Shown here one piece after another: positions 1 to 13,700 of a stretch of DNA of 64,000 bases (position 1 is its first letter; the number at the start of each line of letters is the position of its first letter). Made by a program: the position numbers and the translations under genes. Location of the stretch: NCBI RefSeq assembly GCF_037975245.1, contig NC_092561.1:16993001-17057000 (forward strand). The letters run 5' to 3'. The stretch is from Apostichopus japonicus (lineage: Eukaryota; Echinodermata; Holothuroidea; Aspidochirotida; Stichopodidae). The notes below the pieces were generated by a model. It saw only the letters and a program-made list of their open reading frames with translations. It searched no databases and had not been told where the DNA came from.

Positions 1-9
1 AGTAAGATA

Positions 10-162
10 TCATTGATAAGCTTCATTACTGAGGGGATAAAATAATCTGTGTCTGTTGGTTTTGAGGCATGATAGTCCCAGCTCGCCAATGCCTCCGTTT
101 ATTAGCCTATCATGTACGTAGTAGATCATGAAGAGGATGGCTAGAATCATCCCATATGACAT
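10..162 (-). CDS. Candidate short reading frame with one membrane segment (possible terminal exon)
   Basis: On the minus strand an ATG at 162-160 opens 50 codons ending in TGA at 12-10. The product begins with a hydrophobic stretch (GMILAILFMIYYV) followed by a polar tail rich in basic and aromatic residues, as in a small single-pass membrane protein or the last exon of a larger one. The frame stays open a little upstream of the ATG, but I see no clear splice acceptor there. The window edge is only nine bases beyond the stop, so context is missing. I do not recognise the family. It could be a chance reading frame. Confidence 0.22.
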   Translation of the reverse strand: MSYGMILAILFMIYYVHDRLINGGIGELGLSCLKTNRHRLFYPLSNEAYQ

Positions 163-1209
163 TGCCACCCCAACAGATCAGTAGTGCATTATTATAGAAA
201 TATATCTAAAATATCAGGACGAACATTAAACATTAAAATTTGGCATTATGGAGACAGTATTATCTACTTTAACCAAAACATCAACGTGATCCCCCATGTC
301 CATTTGTGGATTTATTATACCGATAAATAATAATTAAATAATAAATAATTAATTTAAAAAAAATTAAAATATTAAATAAAATCGATAATTAATAAATATA
401 TAGATATTTATATGAATATGTACCCCTGATAGTGACAGGTGGTGGAGAAATAGAGTTACGATGGAAGTCAATTAGCATGGATGTGTCATCGGCAGTTTGA
501 TGATTGCATGAGCAAGCCTTCTGAAGATCTGGTATCATACGTATATAATGTAAATGGAATCGGTGCTGAAATCGTGCCGAAGGGGTCCCATAATTGAAAT
601 GTTGGTATCAGAACAGCAAAGCTGGGCTAAGTTAAAATTGAGTTCTGTTTCTGTTTAGGCAGTTCATGATCCAATGAAATAGGCTTGTTTGAACTTATTG
701 ACAAGTTTGTTGACCAAAATATGAGTTTGGTATCAAAAGCAGATAAAAAATGGGAAAAAAACATGACACTAGCAATTCATCATGATGACAACACAAAAGG
801 ATATCGGTATTTTATCATATTCTAAACATGCCTTAGTTTTCAAAATTATTTTCTGTAACCTTGTGTGTCTTTTAACTGTTCAGACATCCATGTGTATTGA
901 GACTGTTCAGAATGGCAGTATCACATGCTGACCATTCTTGGACTTTCTAGCATATTTTGGGGCTATGGTGATGGTCTTTAGGGAGCATTGTTGATGAAAT
1001 CTTTGCTGTGTCATGACAACCATTACAGTACTTTTCACAATGTGATAATCAAGAGTCGAGCCACTGGTAAAATGAATCCTTGAACAGTTTTGCTACAATC
1101 TAAATGAGTATTTGGATGTTCAATGATTTCTAATATTTGTTAAGACCCGGATCTCTCAATCCCACTGGCAGTAGGGACCCAAGCACCAGCCCACCAAGTC
1201 ACATGTAAA
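163..1209. other. AT-rich intergenic DNA, no feature seen
   Basis: AT-rich sequence with an especially A/T-dense stretch around 320-420. I see no coding frame, repeat family or RNA gene that I can support. Confidence 0.5.
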
Positions 1210-1210
1210 A

Positions 1211-2047
1211 CTGTGAGACGGAGACAGGAAAAAATGTGTAGTTTATAGTTGTTATAACGTTAAGGCACATGTTATTCAATCACTAATATCATAAAACAAT
1301 AACTATGCAGTCTCACATTTAAGCCTAACTGCATATTTGGACAAGGCATCTGAATGGATTTTCATCCTGGTATAAACAAAGGCTACTTCTAGTTCTTAAA
1401 ATAATAAACTGAAACCTGCTCAATCTTTCTAATAATTCAATACTATCAATCTGGCGGGCCGTAAATACTTATTTCTATCTGGATCATCTCGGGGAATCCC
1501 CTACTTTTGTTACTAAGCAATGACGTACGTCACCCCTCATGACAGTTCTAACGACCTAATGCACACGCTGTAGCCTATTCATACCTCTAGGTCACTGAGC
1601 AGCATTACGTTCAAAGAAATTACCCTAAAATGTCACATCTACGGCATCCTGATACATATAGTATACTATCATTAATAACATCAAGAAATAAAGCACTTTT
1701 GTACTGATGTGGCTCGTTTAAATTATGATTTTGTACCACTAATCCAACTTTAACGACAAACAATTGTTATGCGAATATACGTAGGCCCATGATAACACAG
1801 ACATACCAAACATGCAAACCTGACGGTCTCGTTTATAACGAATATTAACTCTCATGTATCGATGGCAAATCTAGACCATCCGTCATAATGAAACACTTTT
1901 AAGAACGGCAAATATTTAATCAACAACCTAGTAATACTTTCATGTTCACGTGAAAGGGATTTAAGCATCATCTTACCTGTGAGACGGAGAGAGGAAAAAC
2001 GTTTAGTTTATAGTTGTTATAACGTTAAGGCACATGTTATTCAATCG
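1211..2047. repeat. Pair of direct repeats of about 70-75 bp
   Basis: The segment 1211-1285 (starting ctgtgagacggaga and running into ttataacgttaaggcacatgttattcaatc) recurs at 1978-2047 with only a few changes. The 690 bp between them show no coding frame. The pair could be a segmental duplication or short terminal repeats of an unrecognised retroelement. The second copy sits next to a minus-strand splice-donor-like sequence (CACAG/GTAAGAT), but I cannot build an exon from it. Confidence 0.6.
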
Positions 2048-2737
2048 CTGGGGCTCTGCCCACCATACGCGCTATTGAACGCCAAACAAACACCAACAAA
2101 ATTTTGGGTAGGGCACCGCTAATCATACCCAAAACATATCTAAAATTTGGGAAAAAACGATTAGAAAAAAATATAAAATAAATATAGCATGAACACACTG
2201 TAGAGAGCTTGATCAAGTCTAAATGCAGTAATTGACAAAACTATGAAAATTGAAACAATATCTGTCAGTCCTTTGGTTTATATAAGTCCCAACGAATCAA
2301 ATTGATGTTGCCAATCAGCAAATTACTCCATTATTAATTATGAAATTGAACCATAATGACTTTCAATGTGTAGATAGGATTGGAAGAGGGAATGGCAAAT
2401 TAGAAAAGTGAAGAATTGAAAGAGTGGGGACAAATGATGGATGGTTCATTTGGACATTAAGACAAAAAATCATAATAAAATGCTCATTTTTTGGCAGTTT
2501 GTAACAAATATCTTTATTTTTTACTACATTTATGTGAGGTTAAGAAATCACAAATGTGTGGTAATTCCAAAAACAATTAAACCAAGTTAAAGCTTTCATG
2601 TGATAAATATAAGCTTCATCAAATAACAGATAAGACCTGTAAATATCTCTGATGAAACAAACTGTGCAGATACATCCACAACAAGGTAATGTGTACACAT
2701 CAATCAATTTGGCATGTCTGAATCATTAGAGATATGT
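2048..2737. other. Intergenic DNA, no feature seen
   Basis: AT-rich sequence without a supported gene. It ends at the target-site duplication of the next element. Confidence 0.45.
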
Positions 2738-2745
2738 ATGAGATA

Positions 2746-3810
2746 CAGGGGCGCAGCGAGCGGGGGGGTGTGGGGGGGTGTCACACCCCCCCAATAATTT
2801 GGTCGCTGTCGGCAAATTTTGGGTCTGTCGGCAAAAGGAGAAAAGGTGAAGAGAGCGGAAGGGGAAGAAAGAAGGAAAGCTAAATAGAGAAAAGGAGAAC
2901 GGGAGCTTCTTCCGTGCCAAATTTGACTTAAAATATGCACCAGATTGCATCTAAGGACGTTTCAAAACTAAAAATTTTTCCAAAGGGGAGGGGTAGACCC
3001 CCTACCCTTAGACCCCTCCCCCTTTTCAGTCACCACTTCCAGATCCGTCGGCAAATCAAATTTGACTTAAAATATGCACCAGATTGCATCTAACGACGTT
3101 TCAAAACTAAAAATATTCCAAAGGGGAGGGGTAGACCCCCTACCCTTAGACCCCTCTCCCATTTCAGTCACCACTTCCAGATTCGTCGGCAAATCAAATT
3201 TGACTTAAAATATGCACCAGATTGCATCTAAGGACGTTTCAAAACTAAAAATTTTCCAAAGGGGAGGGGTAGACCCCCTACCCTTAGACCCCTCCCCCTT
3301 TTCAGTCACCACTTCCAGATCCGTCGGCAAATCAAATTTGACTTAAAATATGCACCAGATTGCATCTAACGACGTTTCAAAACTAAAAATATTCCAAAGG
3401 GGACGGGTAGACCCCCTACCCTTAGACCCCTCCCCCATTTCAGTCACCACTTCCAGATTTGTCGGCAAATCAAATTTGACTTAAAATATGCACCAGATTG
3501 CATCTAAGGACGTTTCAAAACTAAAAATTTTCCAAAGGGGAGGGGGACACCCCCTCCCCTTAGACTCCTCCCCCATTTCAGTCACCACTTCCAGATTTGT
3601 CGGCAAATCAAATTTGACTTAAAATATACACCAGATTGCATCTGAGGACGTTTCAAAACTAAAAATTTTCCAAAGGGGAGGGGGACACCCCCTCCCCTTA
3701 GACCCCTCCCCTTAGACCCCTCCCCCATTTCAGTCACCACTTCCAGATCCGTCGGCAAAACAAAATTCTCCACACCCCCCCCCAACAAAAACCTCTTCGC
3801 TACGCCCCTG
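2746..3810. mobile_element. hAT-type MITE with internal 138-bp tandem repeats
   Basis: The element starts CAGGGGCGCAGCGA and ends TCGCTACGCCCCTG, an inverted repeat of 14 bases with one mismatch. It is flanked by an exact 8-bp duplication ATGAGATA at 2738-2745 and 3811-3818. CAGGGGC-type ends and 8-bp duplications are typical of the hAT superfamily. No transposase is encoded. The interior is about six copies of a ~138-bp unit (copies begin near 2919, 3058, 3196, 3335, 3472 and 3610), each with a palindromic core of the type GGGGAGGGG..CCCCTACCC. A shorter sister with two units lies at 42525-43014, so copy number within the element varies. Confidence 0.9.
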
Positions 3811-4049
3811 ATGAGATACACTGAGAATTAAACAAAATACAACTTAACATATTCTGATATACAGCACATTGTTTCATCTCCCAACTTGCAATTGATAACC
3901 TGTTCCATTGTTGAGATGTAAAAAATGAATGCAATAGTTAATGTGGATGTGTACATTGTGCGATATTTAATGTCATTCATGGACCACACCAACAACTGGT
4001 TGGTTTTTCTTTAAAACGGAAATGATTGCATAACCTTGGAATATTATTC

Positions 4050-4342
4050 AATTGTGTGATGGAACATTTATTCCATGTTGCTTATGTGTGATAGAACATT
4101 TGATGTTGCTAATGTGTGATGGAACATTTATTTTGTGTTACTTATGTGTGATAGAACACTTCATGTTGCTAATGTGTGTGAGAACATTTTCTCATGTTGC
4201 CAATGTGTGATGGAACATTTATTTCGTGTTACTTATGGGTGATAGAACATTTCATGCTGCTAATGTGTGAGAGAACATTTCTTTCATGTTGCTAATGTGT
4301 GATGGGACATTTATTGCATGTTGCTAATGTGTGATGAGTGAT
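4050..4342. repeat. Minisatellite, unit about 35-45 bp
   Basis: About seven imperfect copies of a unit built on 'aatgtgtgatggaacatttatt..catgttgct'. No coding potential. Confidence 0.75.
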
Positions 4343-5744
4343 TTCAGTTATCTAGGGGTCCTCTTTGCATCATTTCTTTGGAATGAACCTTCAGGACAGC
4401 CCAGGGGAGACAAGTTAAGAGAAAGTTGAGGATACATATATATACAAAATTTGACTTGGTCAGAGGCCATAATGTATCCATGAAGGCACAGTAGGTAAAG
4501 CACCTAGCTAAACATGGACAGAACTGTTCATCATAGTCAATCAACCCACATCACATGATTAAAGGCACATGATTTACCAGACCTTAAAAACAGGTTCAAT
4601 AAGATGATGATGTTACAACATTTACATATATCTCAAAATGTCAATTCTATTAATACCAATAGTAGCATTATATTTAAATTTTACTTGAACAATGGATTGA
4701 TATGAAACTCATTATGGTTAATAAAGCATTCATGAGCGTGTGAATATATCTGCCAAATATCTATTTATTTTACAATATCTGAATATATATTTACAGAGAA
4801 ATGTACAAATGGTCTGCTCTTAAAATATGACAACAAACATTTGGTTTGATCATGCAATTAGATCTCTTGTCTCTTCTTTGTATCGAAACATGAAACTAAA
4901 GCTAATCCACCTAGAGGTGACCAATAGTCAGGTCAATCCCCGGGACAATGACGTCACTGTCCCCCCCCCCCTCCCCACTTCCCTTCTCTTTGCACTCTTC
5001 ATTGTTCGGCATACTAACAGTAATACATTATACTGTACTTCATCCCATACTTTAATATTTCACTCAACTACCTAATCAGCCAGACCAAGAGACTGTATTC
5101 CCCTCCTGACAACCCCTCCTGACACCCGCCTCCTGACACCCCCTCTTGTCACGCCTAGATCTACTGACAGAATACAACACTGAAAAAAAAAACTGGCATA
5201 AGAGAGGCAGTTCCCATTAAGAACCATAGCACCCAATTATTTAATACGTCCCACAGGCTAAATTATTCTTTCCATTTCAAAACTTAAACGTATTTGATGG
5301 CAAATGAAAGTTACTACAAATGCTGCCAGCTATATATAAACTTGTTTGAAATGACTGCAGCAAACAATAATGAGATAACAAAAACCTGAAAGCAATGAAA
5401 AATAAATGACAAGTAAAATATAAAGTACTGAATTTGACTTGAATTTGGTTTTACCAGTTCAAGGATTTGTCTTAATCTAAAATGTACAGAAAATTACTAT
5501 TTTGCAGGAGTGAACAATCCATCCATTTTTAAGGAAGTCGTATGTGACCTCAGAGGTCATCCTTCTTTCTGGTGTTGTAAATTTCTTAAAAATATCTCTT
5601 GTTGAACAGTGAAGTCGCTATCTATAACTTTGGTTAAGTGCTGAAGTGGTTATGTAGTACTACTGTGTAATGAAGAATGCATTCATCCTAACACCTTATA
5701 TTGAGTACAAACCCTTTATGTAGTGTAATTGTGCACTACAGCAT
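4343..5744. other. Intergenic DNA with a short C-rich minisatellite
   Basis: I see no supported gene. A poly-C/pyrimidine run lies at about 4961-4990. Three to four copies of a 14-17 base 'ccctcctgacacc' motif lie at about 5095-5150. Confidence 0.5.
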
Positions 5745-6103
5745 AAAAAGGGAGTGAAGACTTGCAGTCCGATGCCAGAAATCTGACCTATTTTCGAATG
5801 AGGTGTAACAGAAGTGTTAGACACCACCATCGATCCCAGAAAATGAACACAGCTTGCTACCGTTGGTAATAAGACACTAGTGTACAGTCGATACAAGCAG
5901 CTACGGTCAATACCCACAACACAGTGTACATACAGTAGCAGCGATGGACATCTCAGGTCTAGATAAAAGATAACAAGGTAATACATCTCATTACTGTCTG
6001 CATTTTGAAGCGACAAGAAAAAAAAACTTCACTTGCAAGCAACGGAAAGTTAACTTTCTCAGAGGGCGGCCAGCGGTTTGGGGCGAGTCTTCAATGCCTT
6101 TAA
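5745..6103. mobile_element. TTAA-type MITE, copy 1 (degenerate left end)
   Basis: The interior matches the elements at 28512-28864 and 45223-45523 over most of its length, for example 'aggtgtaacagaagtgttagaca' and 'cacttgcaagcaac.gaaagttaac'. The right end GCGAGTCTTCAATGCC followed by TTTAA (6099-6103) is intact. The left end, AGGGAGTGAAGACTTGC at 5749, has lost the TTAA (it reads TAAAA). TTAA targets suggest the Kolobok or piggyBac superfamilies. No transposase is present. Confidence 0.75.
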
Positions 6104-6827
6104 GCATCGAGTTTTATACAGAATGTTTGAGGAAACAGTCTGAAATCACAACCAGAACTGTATTGTTACACTGATTCTACATCATGTAAAGCTACGAATG
6201 AATAATATAGACTAACAAAATCTCAAACTATTTTACTTTCATTTCATGTGCATCAAGTCAGAATTTGTGTTTTCCAGACCTGTTTATTTACTACCTAATA
6301 ATGCACTGAAGCGACTGAAACTTGTAATTATCTGAGAGGGCTTTACATCTAATGGGAAGGATTAAAGGGATTAACATAAACCTTGCCAGGATCAAATGAA
6401 TACACACCTACATGGCAAGCCTTATTACAGAGGGCCATCTTCTACTCTCTGCTACTTCGTAGAATGTCTAAATAGACTGATCTATTTAGTTCAGATTTAC
6501 TGCAGACAAACCTACAGTCACCTAAGCCTCATACAACTACTGTACATGCATAATTATTTCTTTTGTGAAATAACTGCACAGTTTGATAGGGTTGGCATGT
6601 ACCATCATACCACATACAACACTGTTTATTAGAAATCTCTCCGTATGTAATTCCTATGACCAAATTTCAAAATATGTTTCACTTTTATATGAGACTGTTC
6701 ATATGTTAACTTCTTGACAAACAGAAATTCTACACAACAAACATTTCAAAAGTGCGACACACATCTATGTTTAACAGCATCTAAGTGCGCAAGGACTATG
6801 TCTAGTGCAATTTGAAATATACTAAGT
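6104..6827. other. Intergenic DNA, no feature seen
   Basis: No supported gene or repeat. The frame at 6396-6632 has no coding character. Confidence 0.4.
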
Positions 6828-6835
6828 GTCTGGAA

Positions 6836-7102
6836 CAGGGGTGCATCCACCTTCTTTGCACTGAATGGGGGGGGGGGGGGTGGGGGCCTAATATGTTAAG
6901 TCATCAAGGGGAGGGGTCAAAGGAAAAGGGTGTCTGTCACCCTTTGAGAAATTTGGTAAAATGAAGGGTACTTTGATGCAAAATGGTGCTACACTTTTGA
7001 AACTGTTAAATAATTTTAGGAATGTTCAGCTTATACCACACAAATATTGTGGACAACCTGGGTGGGGGCTCCCCAGACATATATGCAGTTGCACACCCCC
7101 TG
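6836..7102. mobile_element. Probable small hAT-type MITE, 267 bp
   Basis: The left end reads CAGGGGTGCATCC and the right end reads TTGCACACCCCCTG, a short imperfect inverted repeat beginning CAGGGG. The flanking 8-mers GTCTGGAA (6828-6835) and GTGTGGGA (7103-7110) agree at six of eight positions, which fits an old, diverged target duplication. A poly-G run lies just inside the left end. There is no coding frame. Confidence 0.45.
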
Positions 7103-7526
7103 GTGTGGGAATCAACTAACCCCTCACCCTACAGGTGACACTATTCTTCAAATGATAAATATTTGGATCAGGTTAGTTGGCAGTCCGGCGGTCAGTCAAG
7201 CTAGTTGATGGTCCTTTGGTCAACCTAAATGTTCTTGTTAGCTAAAACTAGTCCAAACAGCAAAATGAATTGCCAACAAAGACTGTCTGACAAGAAATTC
7301 CCTTATACCTTCAGATAATCTGTGAAAACCAGTCGTATGTTTTAATTGAATTGTTTGCCTGTTGAATAAAAGACAGGATAAATTCTTAGACAGACTCTGT
7401 ATGAAATATTTATAAATTCTTTGAAAATTTAAACTATAGTTTACTATGAAAGGCCTGGTACTTGTAGTAGTAGTTGCATCAAACATTGCTGTGAAAATGA
7501 TAAACATGAAAACTTGTTTTTGGACA

Positions 7527-10500
7527 TCAATTGTCCTGTACTATCCTCCATCTCTGGACATGGAAACCGTAAAAGTCTGGCTCCTGCAGAGCAATGAGAA
7601 ATAAATCGAAGACGTCCGTGGCCTCTTCACTTGAGCCAGACTTCGCCCCGAGATGGTCACCGATATCGGTAAAGATCATAAAGACCGTGATCTCCACGTT
7701 TGGTCTTCTGAGCGGGAAAACGAGAGAATGAGAGAAATATGGTAGGTTGATGTATAAGGACTCAATGTTTGAGGGGATCTACAAACACCAAGAAAATCAG
7801 CTGAGGTACATATTTCAGTATTTTCCATTAGGATAGCATAATTCTCAAGGGTTACCTACAGGGGTGCCAGAATTCCGGCAATAGCCGGAATTCCGGCTAT
7901 TTCCCGACTTAGAATTTTGATTTCGGCTCCACACGATCTCTCCGTCCCAATTGAAAAGGGCATGAGTTTTTTTCCGCGAATTTCTAACTATTATCCTAAC
8001 ACACTGTAGCATACACAAATTGGAGCCTATACCGAATTTTTCTCTCTGGATTTTCATAAAGTCCCAACATTAGCTTAGTCTTTGGGACATCCAAGTCCCC
8101 ACAACTTTCAGGCCCTAGGGGCAAACCCTGCTGGCATCCCTGTACCTAACCATAGAACTAGGAACTGATAGCACAACATCGTCAGCCTTTTCATTGGAAA
8201 CTTGTCTTCGCTTGTCACCTGTACACATCTTAATAGCAAAACCAAATTGTCTGGATTTATTTCTATTGCCCATCAGTTGCACTTCAAATGTTTCAACTGT
8301 TCATGAAACACACTGTAGTTTATAGAATATACTAGATGTCTACACTGTAGCTAAACACTGTATATTGTGTAATACTGTTGGATAAGCACTGCCTGCTACC
8401 CACCATGCCTTGTTGTTACAAATTCTAATATTGGTAAATTAAAGGGGCTGTATGGGAACCTTTTCAGATCTTCACTGCTCCATGGACCTCACCTCTTTGA
8501 CTTCCTCTTCAGGAGCAAATTTCAAGCTATATCAAGAAACCCTTTGTCCTATTGTGATTTGACTCTTTCAGAAGGTAAAACATTGAACAAATCAAAGAAT
8601 ATCACTTATAATTAGGAGGAGATGATGATAATAATAATAAGGATGAGATGATAAATACCTTTCCAGATCCAGAACGATAGTTTCCACATAGACCTCACTG
8701 AAAACACTCTGATTATAAAGATTATCAATCTGAAAAAAAATTAAATGAAAAACAGTTGACAATAAAATAATCCGTCTTTAAGTTTGATAAAAGACACGTC
8801 ATTACATGAAACGAGACTGTGGAGATAATCAATGTATGATGACTGACTATCCTGAATGCAAACACTATCATATCAGTACTTAGTAAATGTGAAGGTAAGG
8901 ATGGTGGGGAAGACATATTGTTGAAGCAGCTGGGGGGAGGGAGGGGGGGGTTGGTTGGCAACTTTGCTTTGAGAATTATTAATTTTTGAAAAGATACATC
9001 CATTTTAAAACATAAATACCAGTGCATTCCACCCATTGTTTAAGGCATCATGTCAAAAGCTGAGAGGGGCTGCAGCCATGCTGTGCACAGGGCAATAATC
9101 TTTACATGCTTCACAGTTTCACACCATAGGTACTGCTGGTCTATTGTGGGATAATAGTGGGGGTTTTGCATATGAAGTAAGAAATTCATTTTGCTTTTTT
9201 GATTTCCTCCGAACTGAACCAATATGGAGTAAGATGAGACATACCGCTCTCTGAAAGTCACTTTCTATGGTTGAGTTATCTGGGAATGTAGTCAAGACCA
9301 GGTGTGCGGTAATGTTGGTAGGAATCACTTCATATGTGTAGGTTGTACCAGGTTGCCTCGGACCTAGAGGGAACAAGAAGAAGTGATATCAATCTCTCAA
9401 AATGTTACAATGAGAGGATTGTTAACGACAACCATTTTTTCATAGTTTTCATATTGACACATTAATAATGCATTCCGACTATTTTTTAATGTAACTGGGG
9501 ATGAGAGAGGTGAATTTAAACCCATACTACCTTTTATACTACGATTGACAAATGTATCGGCCAAAAAGAGCAACTAAGGTAAATCACGCAAAGAAATACA
9601 GGCATGTTGTCCTCTCATAGTAAAATACTGTTAAATCGAGAACTTTCGGCACTTTATGAAGGCGGTGGCATTTGTAGCAATGAATCTTAGCAATTGGGAG
9701 GTCCGGTGTTCGATTCCCAGCCGGGTCATAGTAAGGTGGGTTTTTCATCCAAGAGCAATCTACGGTTTTCGCATCTGAAATGACTTTCTAAACTTGAAAA
9801 GATTCCAAAGATTTTGAGCTAAAATGTTGAATTGGAAGCCACCCGACGTTTAAGTTGTAATCCATAAGCCCTTGCGGGTTTCTCCCACATTTGGGGTCGC
9901 TTCAGCGTCGTAAAAATAACTGCTGATTATTATTATTATTAAATTATGAGCAAGAGACTTCATAATCAGCTAATGTACATAATACTCATTATTTCTGGCA
10001 GTAATCATCAATTGTTTTAGATAATTAAATCGATTACTTACTGAGCAAGACAATGATAACTGAGATGATGGATGCAATGACCAGACAAGTGATTATACAG
10101 ACAACGATATTGACCGTCTTTCGGTGGTCTCGCCAGTAAGAGTTCTCACTTTCTCTGGCTAATTCAAACTGTGTTTGAGGATCCAAAGCCACAGGTTTGT
10201 ATACAACGTTTGGACTGGTTGCCATGGTTTCCTGGGATAGAAATTTTGTAAAATAGTTTTACTTGAGATCCTCTGATACATGAGGTAAATGAAAAATAGT
10301 AGGACTAAGATATGCTTTGTTCTTGATAGCTGCATAATAATAATAATAGTCTAACAAAATACGTATATAGGTATAACATGATTTTTATTAAAACGGGTAA
10401 TAATATGTTTAGCATTGTCTTGATGAGGTAATGTTCCACTCATGTGCAATTCTCTATCATCCTAATTATAGGATATGATGCAATAGCAATCGCTGATGTT

Positions 10501-10734
10501 TCTTGCTTTATAGTTTTTCCTGGTTCCTAATTCCAATAAAGATTGAAACTGCCATCATTTCAGATCAATTCTTATTGAGACTGAGCATGAGCAGGGATCT
10601 ATTTCTTGCTTTTAGGATGATACTAACTTAATAAACACAATTTAATAAACATTGATGTTCAGTTGTTCATAGAGGGACCTACTGTTTACCTATAGAGAAT
10701 TCCACGATATTAAACGACTATCTTTAGTCATTAT

Positions 10735-10791
<57 letters not shown>

Positions 10792-13700
10792 TGTACTGTA
10801 TAATACTTTAGGATTATAATGTAAACACTCTCTATCTCAGCTTGACAAGTCAAAGTGAATACAAATGATATGTGCATGAAAACCCAATACTGTTTGATGT
10901 GATGGTGTAATGGAAATTCAAACTATTTGTACAGCAGGCCATTTCATAAAATACATTTCTCAACACACAGAATGTTAAGCATGCAGTGTTTTGTGTAAAT
11001 GCCGACATTACATCTATTTAAACAGATGTGGAGACTAATACATGGTCATGGTAGGCCATTTATGCAATACCAATATTGTGCTAGCATGCAAATATGCTAT
11101 ACAAAGGTGCTTTTACAGTATCTACGTGGTGAACTTGTTGTGACACCCACCTAAACATAATAGGGACTTGTCAAAAATGGTAGTCTTATTATTTACTCTG
11201 TAAATTTATATAAATTGTACCAGGTTGTATCATGAGGGGAAAAATAATGGAAATATTGAATTCAAAGAAAAGGAGGCAAACTTAAACTTGCATTACCATG
11301 AGTTTGCAAATCAGTATTTAATATTGATTAATCAATTTGATTTGACTGTGTGCTATAGTTTGTTAGATATTGTATGGTTGACAATAATAACAAATATAAA
11401 ATATAGACTTACTCAATATAAGGAGGTGTGTGGGATAAGGTACTGTAGATGCAACAGGAATTAAGTGGGTTAAAGCAGAGCACTCTGGAAAGGAACCAGC
11501 GAAGACAGAATACAAGAGCAGGTAGAATGAAGGTAGCAGGTCAGCAAGGGAGGAAGTTTACTGAAGTGAAGAAATCAACAAGTTTAAAAGAAAAACAATG
11601 AGCACAACGACAGAGCTTCATTCATGAATGTTAAAAGAAACCATGTGCCACGTGGTTGAATAGTATCCTAGTGTTAAGTGTGTACACAAATGAGCAGTTA
11701 CCATACATAGGATAGTATCCAAGCATTAAATGGACACTCAACACATATGAGCAAATTACCATACATGTGGTACAGCAGTACCCCTGTGTTAAGTGAATAT
11801 TTGGCACATTATGAGTAGTTACCATGTGGTAGGCAAGGATCCCAGAGTTATGTGGGTACTTACTACTTAGCACATATCAGCGTTACCATGTGGTAGGACA
11901 GTATCCCAGTGTTAAGTGGGTACTTAGCACATATCAGCAGTTACCATGTGGTACGACAGTATCCCAGTGTTAAGTGGGTACTTAGCACATATCAGCAGTT
12001 ACCATGTGGTAGGATAGTAGGACTGTATCCCAGTGTTAAGTGGGTACTTAGCACATATCAGCGTTACCGTGTGGTAGGATAGTAGGACAGTATCCTAGTG
12101 TTAAGTGGGTACTTAGCACATATCAGCGTTACCGTGTGGTAGGATAGTAGGACAGTATCCTAGTGTTAAGTGGGTACTTAGCAGTCTTAGCACATATCAA
12201 CAGTTATCATGTGGTAGGATAGTAGGACAGGATCCCAACTGTTAAGTGGGTACTTAGCACATGTCAGCAGTTACCATGTGGTAGGAGTCTGACAGTCTCC
12301 CATTACAATGGGGTACCCTGCCCATGTTGTGAATAGTTACTAATTATTTGAATTATTCTAGTATTACACCAGTGTTTAGTAGGACACGTCTACAGTTATT
12401 AAAGCTACAGTATACAAGCATTCGTCAATTACAATTTTGTTCACACTGTAAGATCACACTATGATATCTATTGATGCAATTTTTCTCCAACTAAAATTTA
12501 ATGAGCCACTCATTAATGAACTTGATTTAATCCTCAACATTTCATCAATCTGATCATTTTCATAATTGGAGTATTAAACATATATTTGAAACCAAATTTC
12601 ACAAAGTTTTTATTTTAATTCAATCTTTGAATGAAAACTTGGCTTCACATTTTAGAATCACCTATTGCACTATACATTGATCAGTCTTTAACAAACCCAA
12701 ACATCTGCTAGGACTATAGGAACATGTAGGGAGTGGTACCCACACTCAGACTTTGCCTAGGGGATAATTACGTCACTAGGCTCGCCTTTGAAGGCTAGGA
12801 CTGTAGGAACATGTACGGAGTGGTACCCACACTCAGACTTTGCCTAGGGGATAATTACGTCACTAGGCTCGCCTTTGAAGGCTAGGACTGTAGGAACATG
12901 TACGGAGTGGTACCCACACTCAGACTTGGCCTAGGGAATAACTACATCACTAGGCCTTCTTTTGACGGCTTCCGTTTTCCTTAAGTACATTATGCAATAG
13001 AAATTTACCTGACACGCACCTGCCCTCCTAAGGATATAGCCCTCTGCACACCCCTCCCCCCTCTACCCAGGACCCCTCATCAAGGTGAATGATTCACTCA
13101 ATGGAATATGTTTCATGTGTCAATGATTTGGTGGGACACCATCAATTACACATGGAAGTTGGAACCTCTTTTTGATGACACGCTCTTGTCAGAATAAATA
13201 TGAATTTGTTATGATATATTTAGCTTAATAGTGAAAATTAGTCTGTTATCAATCATTTCGATTTACAAATAACCAAGCTAGCCAATTATAAAGGAGGATA
13301 ATATATTATAAAATAAGTGATTAAAATGTCACAGATTTTTCCCTAAAAAGTAACTTTTTTTGCCAAATTTTATTCAAATTGAAGATAATACATTTGTCAT
13401 GGTAAATTTCTTGAGGGGGGGACAGATTGATAGTGGCAACATTATAATTTAACATAGAACTTAACATGTTGATCATGGTAGCCTGAAAATTGCCCCATGA
13501 AAGTATATTACAAAAAAATACCATTTGGCCCCCTATTTTGTGGAATAATCCATTTACATACTCAGGTGCAACACAGGTTATGAAGGATAGAAGGTGCATA
13601 CACTGAATAGCAGCCATTCCCACAGCATTGGTGAGTTTCCCAGTGTTAAGTACAGAGTGTTACATCTGAGCATGTGCTATTAACAGTTAGATGACCGTGC

